Notes under the pieces: model-generated | What the model was told of the DNA's origin: nothing | The model's input: only the letters and a program-made list of their open reading frames with translations | Databases searched by the model: none | NCBI RefSeq assembly: GCF_000182565.1 | Contig: NW_015971539.1 | Location: forward strand, 1,744,295 to 1,808,294 | Length of the DNA: 64,000 bases | Direction of reading: 5' to 3' | From: Spizellomyces punctatus DAOM BR117 | Lineage: Eukaryota; Chytridiomycota; Chytridiomycetes; Spizellomycetales; Spizellomycetaceae | Made by a program: the position numbers and the translations under genes | Shown: one piece after another, positions 1 through 15,374 of the stretch | Position numbering within the stretch: position 1 is the stretch's first letter | How the letters are laid out: the number at the start of each line of letters is the position of its first letter

Positions 1-2000
1 GTCTGGGTCGAGTCGAATGGCTTTACGCAATAAATGGGCAATTCTACGAGCATGATCGAGACATATTGCGTACGCCGCGCCAGCAGACTCTGACAATCCA
101 TTCTCGCTGGGATGATAATGGGATTCGAGTACAGTTGGAAGATGGAGAAGGATAAAGCCACAATGATAATATAAATGCGCGTGGAGGGTGTTCCAGGGTG
201 GAGGTGATTTGGACACGAGAGAGAGAGCAAAGTGATCCCACTTGTCAATGTTATGGAACCAACTTGGTGTCGAGTTCATCCAGTTGACTAATGCTTGTTC
301 AAGCTCTGCCCGCGTTTTGCGACGTTCTTCTAGAATCTTCGCAAGCGCCTCTGGGCCGCCCGCAGGGCTCACCTGTTCGTTGGCCATGCGATCTCGCCGG
401 CCGTCGTCGATAGCCCGTTGCACCATCGTGCCAATCGTTCCTGCAAACTTGAAAGCCTTGGTCCATATTTGAACCACAACAATCCATAATGTCATCGAGT
501 CAGGCTCAGTTTCATTCGATACGGGTGGCTCGTCGTTTTCGTCCATGATGCTCTGCCACGTCGACTCGGTGCCCGGAAACTTTACAGCCCAGTGATGCAC
601 AGAATCACCAAAGCGAGGGACATTATCTATTTCAACCACCGGTTTATCCTCATCCTTGATAATAGGTGGCAGATCCATCATGCTCGTGTCAACAGCTTCC
701 AAAAACCAGAGACAAGACCAAATCCGCCGACGAGTTTCCTTTTGCAGAAACGTCAACGGACCATGCACCGAAACAATATCTGGATCCACGTTCAAACGAA
801 GTTCCATTGCCATTCGAATGCACAAAGCGAGGATTGAATTCCGAGCACTGACTGTAGAGATTCATTCAGATAAAGACGAGCATAGGAAAGGGAGTTTCAC
901 ATTGCTCACCTAACCCGAGCGTGTTCGCGGAACTGGAAAGCATTCCAAGCCCTAAAACGGTGTCAAGGTTCGGTGTCTCTAGCAATTGTGGGATCATCGA
1001 ACGTGCTTTCCAAAAGAAATATTCTGCGGCGATGTACGGTGGCAAGCCTCTTGCTTCGGCGTACGCCTTGAGCGCCGGATGGTCAGATAATGGTGCTGCG
1101 CAGGCACATATCGACATAACCACAAACATGGGCTGTCGATGTAACGATCGCATAAACGTTGCCTCATGAAACGGTAGCATGGTGGCGGCGCTGTAATAAC
1201 ACTCAAAGAACACTTGGGCTAGGTGTCTGATCACTTCTGGCGATGAAACACAGTCGGCAATCGGTCCTTCCAGTATTGGGCCCACAGCGTAAGGGCACAT
1301 CATGTTATAGGGGACGTTACTCGCAATGAGAGCAGGGGAGCGGATGGAGAGGTTCGAGACTCCTGCAACGATCGCATCGTTCCCGTCTAAAGCGGTCTCC
1401 GGGCCCGTGACGCTGATCGGCGGACAGGTCGCGTTTTGTGGCTTCTCTGATACCAAGGTATCATTTTCGCCGCTCTCCCGGCTAGTGTCACTACTACTAC
1501 CGATCAATATTTCCTCCAACTCTCTCACCTGAAAAGACATGCATGTTTTATACTCTGAGGGATGACGGAAACCAAAATTTTAATTTCTCACTCTGGACTC
1601 CAGCATCCGGATATAGGCCGTTCGATCATAGCGTCGGCCTCCCCGATTCTGACTTCGACTTCCGCTGGCCCCACGGTCCCGAGAGCGACTATGTGGACTA
1701 TACACGCATATCTAATCACATGACCAATATTCAGCTTTGTAGCAGATACTTGTCGTTATCCCCAGCTTCAACCAACCCTTCCACGGGCCGCACATGCTCC
1801 ACATGATGGTCTGGCCGAGTCACACTTTCTTCGAATCCGATAACCTGTGCGCGAACAAGTTTTGTACAGTCAATTGCTGTGAGCCCTATTTACGGAGCAT
1901 GCATCATACATCTGTCGCACGCCCACACTTCGTCCGGTTTCTCTGCAAAAGGTTTATGCTTCACTTTCTGCGTGCTCCTCGAAGCACCCGACTGCTCCAT
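1..2000 (-). CDS. Zn2Cys6 transcription factor with fungal MHR domain (partial, runs off left edge)
   Basis: Sequence-specific nuclear regulator, target unknown. Five exons can be joined in frame: 2000-1910, 1844-1777, 1711-1592, 1528-910 and 851 to the window edge. The binuclear zinc cluster is rebuilt only after splicing: ACDRC ends exon 1, exon 2 supplies three more cysteines plus RIRRK, and the sixth cysteine (RICVYS) opens exon 3, with the usual C-x2-C-x6-C-x6-C-x2-C-x6-C spacing. A short heptad-like linker (YIRMLESRVRELEEIL) spans the exon 3/4 junction. Downstream lies the fungal-specific MHR region, seen as ETRRRIWSCLWFLEA and the LPPII segment near 500-850 on the map. The start at 2000 is the first ATG in frame with the cluster. 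The family call is strong; the regulated pathway cannot be inferred. The C-terminus lies outside the window. Confidence 0.88.
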
Positions 2001-2625
2001 GTCCAAACCGCTTGACAAATGACGAACAGCTGTGCACCGCGACAAAGGGCTGTTTCCTGACCCCGCGGACTTGAAGTATTGGGCGAAAATGTCGCACTAA
2101 TGGCACGTGATTGTAATTTGTGGAAAGCGGCTTGCTGGGGCATCGGAGCCTTTCTTACGCCATTTTAACTTTTTGTCCCGCTTTATGCAAGTATTGGGGA
2201 TTTCATTCCAAATCAAACAAATGGAAGCACGAGTAGATCGCATGCAGATATTCAATGCAAGGTTGATCAACCATTTTTTGTTAGATTCGGCTATGGACGC
2301 TCGTTTGCAGACTTGGCGATGCATTTCCTGCTCTGGCCATCCCCCTGTCTACAAGACGTAGTGTGTGCGGCCGCGTGAAGAACAAGAGCCCCAAAGGATC
2401 CGCAGGTTCCGGCGGTTGCGGGCGTTCATCTACCGTCGTTTTTTGGCTGTATGATCTCGCCCCTTTTTGAACCTTTGCACCCAAGCGGACTTTTGATTAG
2501 ATGCGCAATGTGTACGTAATATCATCACCATGGCAACATGCCAAAGGGACTAAACCACCGGCTGCCACAAAGTCGATATCAATTAGCACGTAACGACATC
2601 ACCTTAGCACACACACAAATTACCA
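2001..2625. other. Divergent intergenic region (625 bp)
   Basis: Lies between the start codons of the Zn2Cys6 regulator (minus) and the complex I subunit (plus), so it should hold both promoters. Open frames here are short, overlap on both strands and show no recognisable domain. No clear motif or RNA gene was seen. Confidence 0.5.
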
Positions 2626-3171
2626 ATGCTCGGAGTACGCACACTCGTACGTGCTTCGCCGCGGGCAGTTTTCGTTCCTGTTCGAAGGGGCCACGGACAT
2701 GCTCATGCACCGAGGGGTTTCGAGCCTTCTGGGTACTTTTTGGGAAGGCCGGTAAGTTGGTGGACGGCACTGAATGGCGTGGCAAAACTGTGCAAAATGT
2801 CTGTTAGCACAGGAATTGACTTGCGGATATTGCACGACCGCTGCCAGAGAACCTTTGTTAACTTGTAGAGACTAACTCCTAAATTTATAGAACGGAACCA
2901 AACGTGATTGGTACTGGTGGGAGCCTCTCTGGTATTTTGGCTACTACGGCACATTTGCAACCTTTTTCATCTTCCAAGCTTTCTCCGCACGACCTACGTA
3001 AGCGCTGAATCGTACTCCCGACGCTAGAGTAACATGGAACTTACAGTAATCGTTTTCAGACCTACCGAAGCAGCCAAACTCGAGGCCCATCGCCGTCTCG
3101 CCGAGCGCGGGGAAACATTCGGATGGCCTTTCCCAGCTGACTATGGGTTGGTGAAGAAGGACGCTAAATAA
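2626..3171 (+). CDS. NADH:ubiquinone oxidoreductase ESSS/NDUFB11-type accessory subunit
   Basis: Small single-span accessory subunit of the membrane arm of mitochondrial complex I. Three exons (2626-2751, 2891-2997, 3060-3171) give 114 residues with all phases closing. Intron 1 has a textbook actaact branch site near 2871. The N-terminus is rich in Arg and lacks acids (a likely matrix presequence), followed by HGHAHAPRGFEPSGYFLGRP; the GH-rich stretch and PSGY-x-G are typical of ESSS proteins. Exon 2 codes KRDWYWWEPLWYFGYYG and the hydrophobic span. The C-terminus has the family RLAERGETFGWPFP-type tail. Length fits the family. The call rests on remembered family features, not a search. Confidence 0.8.
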
Positions 3172-3630
3172 ATTCTTTTAAATGAAAGGAATGGGGAAGG
3201 AGATAAAGATATGGTTCCGGGAAACTTTGTAAAACAGTGGATACACCCGGAATAGATGAGCATTGGAAAGGCCTCATACTGGGCGAATATTAGGCATTTG
3301 AGCAAATGCCGCTTGTCATGTGGATGGTGAAGAGGCGTGCATAACAGACTAGATTCAAGGCACTGTGAGTTTCGCATGAAGCAAGTCCTCATTCAGAGTG
3401 TGCATCGAGTCATGTTCAACACCATTCAAACATCGGACATGCATCATCAATTTTGCCCCGGTTGATATTGACTTGCGAACACAATGTTATACTCCCGGTA
3501 GAGCGAGCCAGACGAAAGAAAACGCTGCAATGGCAATAATTCACGCGGACTGTTGCCCGTAATACCACAACAAAAAGCTTGCTTCACACAGACTAGTCAA
3601 TCCGCATCATATATTTATCAAATATAAGAA
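3172..3630. other. Convergent intergenic region (459 bp)
   Basis: Lies between the 3' ends of the complex I subunit gene and the mitochondrial carrier gene. It should contain both polyadenylation regions. Nothing else recognisable. Confidence 0.5.
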
Positions 3631-4798
3631 TCAAGCTGACATATCATCAAAAACCTCCTTCATCCGTTCATAAATTGGGAAGAACATGGAACAAACACAG
3701 AACCACCAGGTCGACCGCGCCAGTCCACCCGTAAAGAATGCAGTATAAACTCGTGGCCCCACGACTCGTCCCTGTTCGACCAAAACTCGTCTTTGGTCCC
3801 CAACTATTTCCCGGGCAATCTGCCCCATAGTAACTTTTGAGTGATCGGCTCTTGTCATAATCTTGGTTCTGATTACGTCAAAGGGGGTTGTGAGGAAAGC
3901 TGCCAAGGCACCGGCCACGCCTCCAAATAGGGTTGATTTGACGGTTGTAATTGATACTTCCTGCGGTTCCATTGGGTCGAGCATGTAGGTTGGTGGCACC
4001 GAGGAGGAGGAGGAAGAGGGAAGAGAGAGACGGTGATGGAACTGCTTCAAGGTGTCATATGTAGTGAAAAGGATGGCCATGAAAGGCCAGTCCCGAGCTG
4101 TCGTGCTCCAGAAGCCTCTAAACAGGCCCGCTGGCCCTTCTTCCTTCAAAATCATTCGGAAAGCATATATGGCGGTCGCACGGCCTTGCGATGACTTGTC
4201 GTAGTGGCCTGTTTGCAGACGGGCGGTGATAACCTCGCGTGGAACTTTGACTATGGAAGACACAAAGTCACCAGCTATGGCAGAGATTGCGGATGTAGCC
4301 ATGAAGCCAAAGGAGGGAAGGAGAGAGGTATTTGCGGTTGACGCACTGGAAGCTGACGTGATGTGACTTTTGCAAACTTCATATGTTGCCCATCGTAGAC
4401 CACCCTGAATTGGAGATGGCAAGATCAGACATGACAGCTTTATAAATGAAGCTCTACAGCAGCGGAAAACAAACCTGCGGTCCGGCGCCCAAAACACTGG
4501 CCAAAAAGCCTCTTCTCAAAACTCTCATTGTTTCAACATTAAATAGGCCCTTCATATTCGTATTCCGTCCAGACCCGGCCGCAGCCTGCATGCGGGTCTT
4601 GAGAGTGTCCAGCGGGTGCATGACCGCAAAGGACGAGGCTAAGGCGACTGCTCCCGCGCCAAAACTATTGCGGATACGTTGGTATTCGGACAGCTGCACA
4701 CTAGCAATCGCCTCGGAGCTGTACTGCTGTTGCTGCTGTTGGTGGGTGAGGATAGAAGGTGTCGGCATAGTGTATCGGTGTTGGGCAGTCGCGGACAT
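3631..4798 (-). CDS. Mitochondrial carrier family protein (SLC25)
   Basis: Inner-membrane metabolite or ion carrier. Two exons (4798-4475, 4404-3631; 70-nt intron, phase 0) give 365 residues. Three tandem repeats are visible through their signatures: HPLDTLKTRMQA in repeat 1, VPREVITARLQTG in repeat 2 (P-x-E-x-x-x-A instead of the strict form) and TPFDVIRTKIMTR in repeat 3. Repeat 2 continues with GLFRGFWSTTARDWPF, a pattern seen in S-adenosylmethionine and Mme1/YMR166C-like carriers. The N-terminus carries a short glutamine run (about six Q) coded by tgctgttgctgctgt on the plus strand. An ATG at 4999 is also in frame, but 4798 gives a normal carrier N-terminus. The substrate cannot be decided from sequence alone. 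Confidence 0.88.
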
Positions 4799-5088
4799 TC
4801 TGAGACAAAGGGAATCAGGTCCAGGCAGCTTCTCGTGCTTTCGAAAGGGTGACGGTAAAAGGTAGTCAAGCAAGGAGGAACCGTTCGTGATAAAGAGCCT
4901 TGGGGTATAACTTTGGAAATGTCCCAATCCTACAAGAAAACCCAAGAAAACGGGAGGAGAAGATGAAGGAAGGTCGAGGTTGTGCGGACGGTGCCCCAAT
5001 TAAAAAATGCGGAGAAGGACCTGCAGGGGAACGCGGTTGGCGACAAAAGATCTTATCAGTGATGAAATCGGAAAAATATTAAACCACA

Positions 5089-7192
5089 ATGGATCCGGAT
5101 TGCATGACTCAGATCACGGGAAATGAGTCATTCAGCAGCAGGGAAGACACTTTGGCAAATGCACAGTGGTCTGAAGATTGCTTTTCATCCGCCATGTCCG
5201 CCTTTGGTTTTGCAAAATTCGCTGCCGCGGCACGCCGACCGCACATGCCGCGGTTGGACAGTGAAGCCAACCTGTCAGAAGCCGCGGTTGGTGCTATTGA
5301 AGTACTAGATATCACAGATCCAGTTTTGCTAGGTGCATCTTCGTCCTCTGCGGCTGGACCTGCCCTCCCGCAAAGGGATCCAGATCGGCAAGCGGGTAGG
5401 TTGTTCTTACAAACCTTAGTGCGTGGTCGAAGCGCAACGCAGGTCGAGCTAAAACCGAACATGTGTTAGCTTTTACGAACGGGTCCTCATCTCGACCTGT
5501 GCCACCTGCCCCAGAAGCCACCAGAGAACCTGCTTCAAGAGCGTCCCGCTCGTCGCTTCCATATCAACTGCTACCGCGGACAAGTTCTCGGACGTTTGAC
5601 CGAATATCACTGGACGATATAGAGGGAGAGTCGTCCGAGTCTGACGTTGAGGACGCGCCACAGGACGGTGGTCTCGAACACGGTGGACAAGGGGTTAGTT
5701 TTGCAAGCCAATTGATACCATTTCAAATGCTTACTGTCTTGCGGTCAAACCTACTAGTCACTAGGTGGAGCCCACGTATCAAACAACACGATAAACGTGA
5801 GTGTCCGCCATGTAAATCCCCATTCCGTGCAGCATCTCCGCGAAGAAGCGGATTTCGACAATACATTTGAGCCTCCGCACCCTGTTGGCCCAACATCGAC
5901 ACCCGTATCAACACGATCGTCGGGTGTCGCGGACCTGGATTCCTTTGTTCTCAAGTATGTCGCTCCTAAAAACACGTCTATAATTGGTCATTTGACACCT
6001 TTCCTTCACAAAGACCTATACCCATGGGCCAAAAGCTCCAATGTAAAATTATCCGTCGCAAGGAAGGCATCGACAAATTATACCCAAAATATGAATTGTA
6101 CATCGAAGAATCTGAAGAGTCACAAGTGTTCATATTATCTGCTCGAAAGCGGAAGAAATCTAGCTCTTCACATTACATTATTAGTACGACACGGTTTCCG
6201 TCTAAACGTGATAAGGACCATATTGTGGCTTCTGTAAGGTACGATTGTACCATTTTGCAAAACTGGCAGATAATAACGGCATCTGATGTATTGAGTTGGA
6301 TTATCCAGATCAAATTTTTTGGGGACAGCGTTTGCGATCTATGGCGTGGACGGCAGTAATGTAAATGCCACAGATAAAGTGGAGGAACGACGGCAAGAGT
6401 ATGGGGTCGTATTATATGTGGGTTTGCCCGTGTGGTGAGAATGGATTTGACAAGTCTTTTATACTAACATGCCTCATTTTCACAGGAGCCTAATCTTTTG
6501 GGATTCAAGGGCCCTCGAAAAATGACCGTCATTCTTCCGTCCATGACGCGTGAGGGGAAGCGGATTGATATACGACCGTCCGATGTTAGTATATCATCAT
6601 GAGTCTTCACATCATATGTTTAGCACTCACGATACCTTGTATAGGAGAAGGAGACGCTCTTTGGACGATATCGTACTCGAAATGATCGTGATATATTGAC
6701 CTTACACAATAAGGCACCACAATGGAATGATGGTGAGTTCTCACGTATGGGTAGATCATGTACGCAGAGGAAATTTACCGTCTGTATTTGGCGTAGAAAC
6801 GCAATCGTTTGTGTTGAATTTCAATGGACGGGTAACGTTGGCCTCGGTCAAGAATTTCCAGATAGTCCATGATAATGACTGTAAGTAATCTCGCAAACTG
6901 TTCGCCTGTGACATTTTGTTGATGCGGAACTCTGTTTAGTGGATTATATTATCATGCAGTTTGGCAGAGGTAAATTGAGTCCATTGATTGCAATGTGTTT
7001 GCAAATTGACTTACTTTGAGTGGAAATAGTAAGCGAAGATACATTCACCGTTGATTTTCAGTATCCCATGTCGTGCATTCAGGCATTTGCCATCGCGTTG
7101 ACAAGGTGAGTAGCTTAGATACAAGGTGACAGAGAGTTGCCATTTCTTATTCAAAGTTTTGTAGCTTCGATGCCAAGCTGGCTTGTGAATGA
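5089..7192 (+). CDS. Tubby-like protein
   Basis: Phosphoinositide-binding protein; animal TULP3/Tubby carry membrane cargo to cilia with IFT-A. About ten exons could be chained. The N-terminal third is low-complexity, Ser/Ala/Asp-rich. The Tubby beta-barrel starts at about 5930 with DSFVLKPIPMGQ, then [11 protein letters not shown], the [14 protein letters not shown] segment, [41 protein letters not shown]-type and [11 protein letters not shown] motifs, and ends with the highly conserved tail SFDAKLACE followed by TGA at 7190-7192. The RKRKKS loop and the C-terminal helix are the parts that bind PIP2 and form the central helix in known structures. Exon joins were phase-checked at 5395/5470, 5693/5758, 5796/5833 and around the FVLK junction. 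The start at 5089 is the least certain part. Confidence 0.92.
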
Positions 7193-7421
7193 AGTGCACT
7201 CGCTGCAGTCGTATTCATGGTTATCCTGCAAATCAAATGTATGTGTGTCGTTACGTCTGTTACGAAACTCATGTGTTACGTAGTCCAAAGTGGAAGGCAG
7301 TTTGAATCACATTCAATAGCTTTCACTTGGTTTTGTATTATGTACTATAATGCCACTATTTACTGACGACTTAAATACAATATGTAAATACATGAAGGTT
7401 TAAATAACAATTGATGGGGGG

Positions 7422-8701
7422 CTAGATGAACCATGTCAGCGCTGCGAGCATCGCCGAAAACGCTACCAGCGCTTTGGGTACTCCAGTGCCAGCTGCCCCT
7501 GAAGCCAACGCCGTTACACCTCGACTAGCTAACCCTGTTTGACCTAAATCCAAAAAATCCAACCGCCCACTCCCCGCCCCATCATCTCCGGCAATATACA
7601 AGAACGATCCATCTTCATCCATCTCCATTGTGAAGACATTCACAAAGGTCGTAGTGATCTGACCCTTGAGGACTCCCGTTGTGTCATAGATGAGCACGCC
7701 GCCTGCCCCGTACAAGCCCACGTAAATGTCACCAGTTTTGGGGTGTGGAATCACGGAAGAGACCACGGGATGGTCTTGCGGCGGATTAGGATAGGCGGTC
7801 GAGTTGATGCGTATGAGTACTTGTCCCTGGGAGGACGTGAGGTTCCGCGTGCCCCGAAGATCATATCTCCATATATTGTTGGAGCTGTTAAACCACTGTT
7901 GAAGAATAGAGTTTCTTTAGATGGAAAAGTAAGGGACCGCGACAATTCATGCCTACCTCTGCGACAAAGAGGGTTTGTGAATTTTGCATCAACCACATCG
8001 CCTGAACAGTACCCCGGAGCTCCCCGACCATGCTAGAATTGGTATTCCCAGCGCTAGGCGGATCCGCCGTCAGAGGTGTCACCACCGGTACCCACCACAG
8101 CTTGGTCCCTGATGCTGCGTACAATCCGCCATATGCATCAAGGGCACTCAAAGCCGTTACCTCGCCAGTACCGTTCGCTAGTTTGACTTGACGTGGCGGG
8201 CGAGATGCGTCCGGTGTTTCCCGAGGACTCAAGTACCCGTAAGGTAAAACGGTGACGGACGACGTAGACCGGTCCGCCAGAAAGAGGAGGTTTTGAGGAG
8301 TCTGGAGTTGGTGATGTTTCACGGCCAACGCAGTGTAGACGGTATTTGAAGCTCCTTGATCATTTGTGTCTGGAGATGACCATGCCCATGTCCATGACGA
8401 GCTAACGTTTGTTTGAATGGCCCAGACTTGGTTGTTTTGCACTGATGTTGCTCCCGTGATTTTGCTAGGGTTAGCCGGTCCCAAGCAGAGCAAGGCATTG
8501 TTTTCAAGGCCCATTCTGTTTCGCACAAGAGAGTGAATACGTGCAATACAGGAAAAAGTCCTTGTTGACGACAACTTACGAGCGAATAGATTGAAATGGG
8601 TTTGTGCCAAAACCGTACTTTGCCGACCGAAAGTATGCGAGCGACTGTCCTGACACATTGTGTGCCAATGCCACTAGAAGCAATAACAGGAAGAAGGCCA
8701 T
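7422..8701 (-). CDS. Secreted or GPI-anchored beta-propeller-like protein, function unknown
   Basis: Three exons (8701-8580, 8515-7957, 7895-7422) give 384 residues, all phases closing. Starts with a clear signal peptide (MAFFLLLLLVALAHNVSG) and ends with a small-residue stretch followed by a hydrophobic tail (VAFSAMLAALTWFI), the arrangement of a GPI attachment signal. In between are repeating blocks with Val/Ile-rich strands, several NxS/T sites and phrases such as HPKTGDIYVGLYG and DEDGSFLYIAGDD that look like beta-propeller blades. Probably a cell-surface protein. No family is recognised with confidence, and the propeller idea is an inference from blade-like spacing. Confidence 0.72.
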
Positions 8702-8976
8702 TTGCACCTACGGCTGCAATGGGATCTAGGGGGCCGTATCAAGGGCAAGGCGGGCAGAAAGGCGCTTTTTGTTTGGCGCGAGGCGGAGATGGAAAACGAC
8801 TTGCCTTTCCTTTTGCTGCGCAATTGCTGTGCCTCCATTTGAGAGGCGTAGTCACACTATCTGTTGCCATATCAGATGGCTGTGCAGTCTATTTTAGCTT
8901 AATTGGGTTAAAGTACTCAACAGCTTTCGCACACGGCCTTCAAAGGATCTCCGACTATTAGCTCAGGAAATTTCAC

Positions 8977-12185
<3,209 letters not shown>

Positions 12186-13192
12186 CCAATTATCGAACTA
12201 GGCACCGGGATGAGTAAAAAGGGTGAACCAAAAAGGTACGATTGCTGTACCTTTAACCCTGTAATGTACTTGCGCACGAGTTAAACGCCTTGGTTCCTAG
12301 ATTTGTCGCAAGGATACACCAAATCGCTCAACACAGCGGTAATAACCGATTCACGTACGAAAATCTCCACCAAGTAGCTCAAGGTAAATGCTTCTTTATA
12401 CCGTAAAAGTATATAAGGGGGCTGCAGGTCATAACAAATGCATTGACATCTAGAAATGCGTCTCAACTACGATAATTTCCAAACGCTAATAGAGACATTG
12501 AATAATCAAGGTAATCTTTGTCGTTGAAATGGAATACATCGCTGTGCTCAATTGCATTGCTTCTTAGGGTACTTGCTAAAGAAGGGATACAGAATCTACC
12601 AATTGGCGACCATGTAAGGGTGTAATTTGCGAACGAGAATGAATTGTAAATAGTGTTCAATTGTTCAATTTCATGATATCATGTAATGTTTCCTGTAAAA
12701 TACAAGTGCTTCGGCTGATTATGGACTCAAATGTCTTTGGATCTGGTGATGGGCCAAAGGGCCAGGAGCTTAATCTCTCCCAACTCAACATCCTGGGTTA
12801 AGCAGCACGAGAGGTATGTACCTGAAATCGATCCTGGCTGTGATAACATGCAAAGATGGACATACGTGTTGAGTCTGTCGCCTTGCGCCATTGTTGCTGT
12901 AGTTAGAGGTAGAAACAGATACTCGTAGCGCGTGCCGAGCGCAACTAGGCTGAACAGTGCAAAACTGTTCTTGACGTAAGCCTAATCGGCGCAAATGCTG
13001 CCTCTTGACAACTAAAGCTATGAGTTCCATCCGGCGATAGCCCATGCAGATGCTTGTTAATAATAATGATACAAGAAACAGCAATGATGGGTAATGCATT
13101 GACTATACACATTGGGCTATGCTACGATGCCTATAACAAAATAGCTAATCTAAACACAAAGGGAGATTAAATATCCAATGACTATCGAGCTC
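12186..13192. other. Convergent intergenic region (about 1 kb)
   Basis: Between the 3' ends of MCM8 (plus) and TIM54 (minus). The open frames seen (for example near 12785-13099 minus) are short, have no codon bias that stands out and match no family I know. No RNA gene or repeat was recognised. Confidence 0.45.
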
Positions 13193-14224
13193 TTAATTGT
13201 AAATATACAGTTTCTCTCCAACAGTTCTCGGTATCTCCACACTTTCCGCTGACTTCTTTTGCTCCTCGCTCCACTCTTTGTTAACATATACATCTTTCGA
13301 ACCCAAACTGGGATCGTGGTCCACGTCAAACTCTCGCACGCGCCCGAACGCAACTTTTAATGCCTCCTCGCCAATCTCTCGTGCAGTGTCTCGTTCGGTG
13401 AACCATCCGTACACGCGCCTTGGGAAGCCTGTCCAGCCGGATTGGTTTCGCCCGGTAATATAGCCGAGTTGGGGGAGAGGGAAGCTTGGAAGATTGTGTT
13501 CGGAGAGCTCAAGTGGTGGCTCGGGTGTCGCTGTGGCTTCGTCGTTTGGGGTATCGGAGGGCGCGTCCGTTTTCTCTGAATCTGCGTTTGTGGTCGGCTC
13601 GACGGGGGTAACTGCTGCTGGTGGGGGGCGTTCCGCTAGAGCCCCTTCCTTCAATCCCCGTAGCACTTCTCTCCACGCGTTTGGTCCAACCGCTATCAGT
13701 CCTTCATCAGCAGAGTATTTTGGACGTTCCAAAGGGTTCCCCAAGGCAGCATATGGGTTGGGTTCGTATCGGTGGCCGGGAGGGAGTGCTCGCTGCTCGT
13801 CTTTTCCTGTCCATATCAAATCACGAACAGTGTGGTGAATTTGTCCAGCGGCTTTTGGCTCGACGACTTCGTAGTCTAGCGCGGCAGAGTCGAAAACTGC
13901 GACGAGATCACGACAGTAGTTTCAGCAAAATGTCGGCATTGGATATTTGACGACAATTTCGCACTTACCAGGTTTAATATATTGCTTGAACCAATATCTT
14001 GCCCAGTGAGTTGGAGCAACGTATACTTTAACTTTCCTTGGCACCTCCCATGTCTGCATTGGTTCGTTCGCAAGAATGGCTGCCTTTTGGTCCAGCTCTT
14101 TTCTCACATTGCGAAGATGATATTTATCGTAGATTGCGAGGCCCGTGATAGTTGATGTAGTGCCCAAAAATATGCACCAATTTCGAGAGGGTAGTCGGGA
14201 TTTGAGGGACTGGAGGAGCGACAT
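13193..14224 (-). CDS. TIM54: Mitochondrial import inner membrane translocase subunit TIM54
   Basis: Subunit of the TIM22 complex, which inserts multispanning carriers into the mitochondrial inner membrane; a fungal protein. Two exons (14224-13969, 13896-13193) give 319 residues. The N-terminus has the family motif LPSRNWCIFLGTTSTI, i.e. a basic stretch running into one membrane span, followed by a Lys/Arg-rich intermembrane segment, KVYVAPTHWARYWFKQYIKP, and after the intron FDSAALDYEVVEPKAAGQIH and TVRDLIW. The middle has a Pro/Thr/Glu-rich insert. Towards the end are the LGYITGRNQSGW and PRRVYGWF blocks. An ATG further upstream (about 14325) meets a stop after 18 codons and was not used. 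The neighbouring carrier gene at 3.6 kb is the kind of client the TIM22 complex inserts, but the closeness is probably chance. Confidence 0.9.
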
Positions 14225-15374
14225 CTTTGGAGGGCCCTTGTGGGAGGAATGGAGCTTTCTTGAATTTTCAAAGTCGCGGAGTTCGCGCTATGAAAAACGT
14301 CTGTGCCACTGTCGTAGTTGCCATGGCCACCAAGAGTCGACATCCAACCGTGAATTCACTAGAATTCACTAGGAGAGACATCTCTCCGTTCATCAGTCTT
14401 TCATGCTTCACGTTTTTATGTCATTACCTGTAATGTCCAGTGCCTTACCGTAAGCAGCAGCAGCGACCCCATCACGGACAGTAGGAAGAAAAGTCAGACG
14501 TGCTACACCAGGCGTTAGTGGAAAGCAGTCTCTTTGGCCCCATTCAACATTCTCCAGAGCGACTGCCAGAACCAGTCAATGACTTCCATGGCTTTTAATT
14601 TATTGATTTCCCACCTGTATGATATATAGTGGACACGTTTGAAGGTACTCTGCTGTGCGAGGATACATTTGCTATGCAACATCAAAGCTGCATACAGGGC
14701 CTTGCGGGATGAAACCCTTACGAACGGTAACAGCCTTCACCCAACTGACTATTCTGACAGCTACTAAAAGTGTTTAATTACCCTACATCCATGTGAGCGC
14801 GGTCATTATTCGCCTTGCAGTGTGATACCCGACGAAACTAGAATGCAGAAGCTAGCAGCGATGTTTTGATCCTTTAAAATGTCAGCAAACACCCAGTGTT
14901 CCTGTTGCTAGAAAAGGGAGAAACCCTTAACTACCATGAGCCGCAGTTAAATCTTGTTGGGAAGCTGACTTGCATAGTCATTCCGCAAAGGCCATCTTTT
15001 GAATTAAACTCTCAATCCGAGGACCGCTGATATATAGCTTGCAGAAATACGAATTTATCAAATGGTAGATTGCCGCCTTCCATCTAGAAAGTACGTCAGC
15101 AACGCCATCTCCGGGGCTAAAGTATGTCATGCTTATAGGAATCTTGTATACAATAAGAACATCCTACATTAGTCTGGCACTTGACCCTTCAACCTGATCA
15201 TGAACTGCGATACGCTGTCAGTAATGCCCCAGCCCCGGCAGTTTCTCCTAGCTTTTCCAATGATATCAACAAGGCTGGAATTATGCGTCAGCAAAGGCAT
15301 CAGAATATAATCATGTGACCAAGACCGTTCCCAAGAGCCAAACGACATCCTTCCACTCGTCATGATATATTCCT
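14225..15374. other. Intergenic region with unexplained coding-like blocks
   Basis: Lies upstream of both TIM54 (minus) and the DHHC gene (plus). Two or three open blocks on the minus strand could be exons of an unrecognised gene or remnants: about 15363-15169 (64 codons), about 15122-14976 (48 codons, including SPGDGVADVLSRW), and about 14590-14453 (including VEWGQRDCFPLTPGVARL). They could not be joined into a convincing model. Promoters for both flanking genes must also lie here. Confidence 0.35.

Noticed and set aside
2097-2361. Overlapping open frames on both strands upstream of the complex I gene.
   Set aside because: They shadow each other and match no family; better read as promoter region.
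14540-14600. Minus-strand MEVIDWFWQSLW, recalling the N-terminus of Sar1 GTPases.
   Set aside because: Frame closes after a few residues and no GTPase motif follows in any frame or after a plausible intron.
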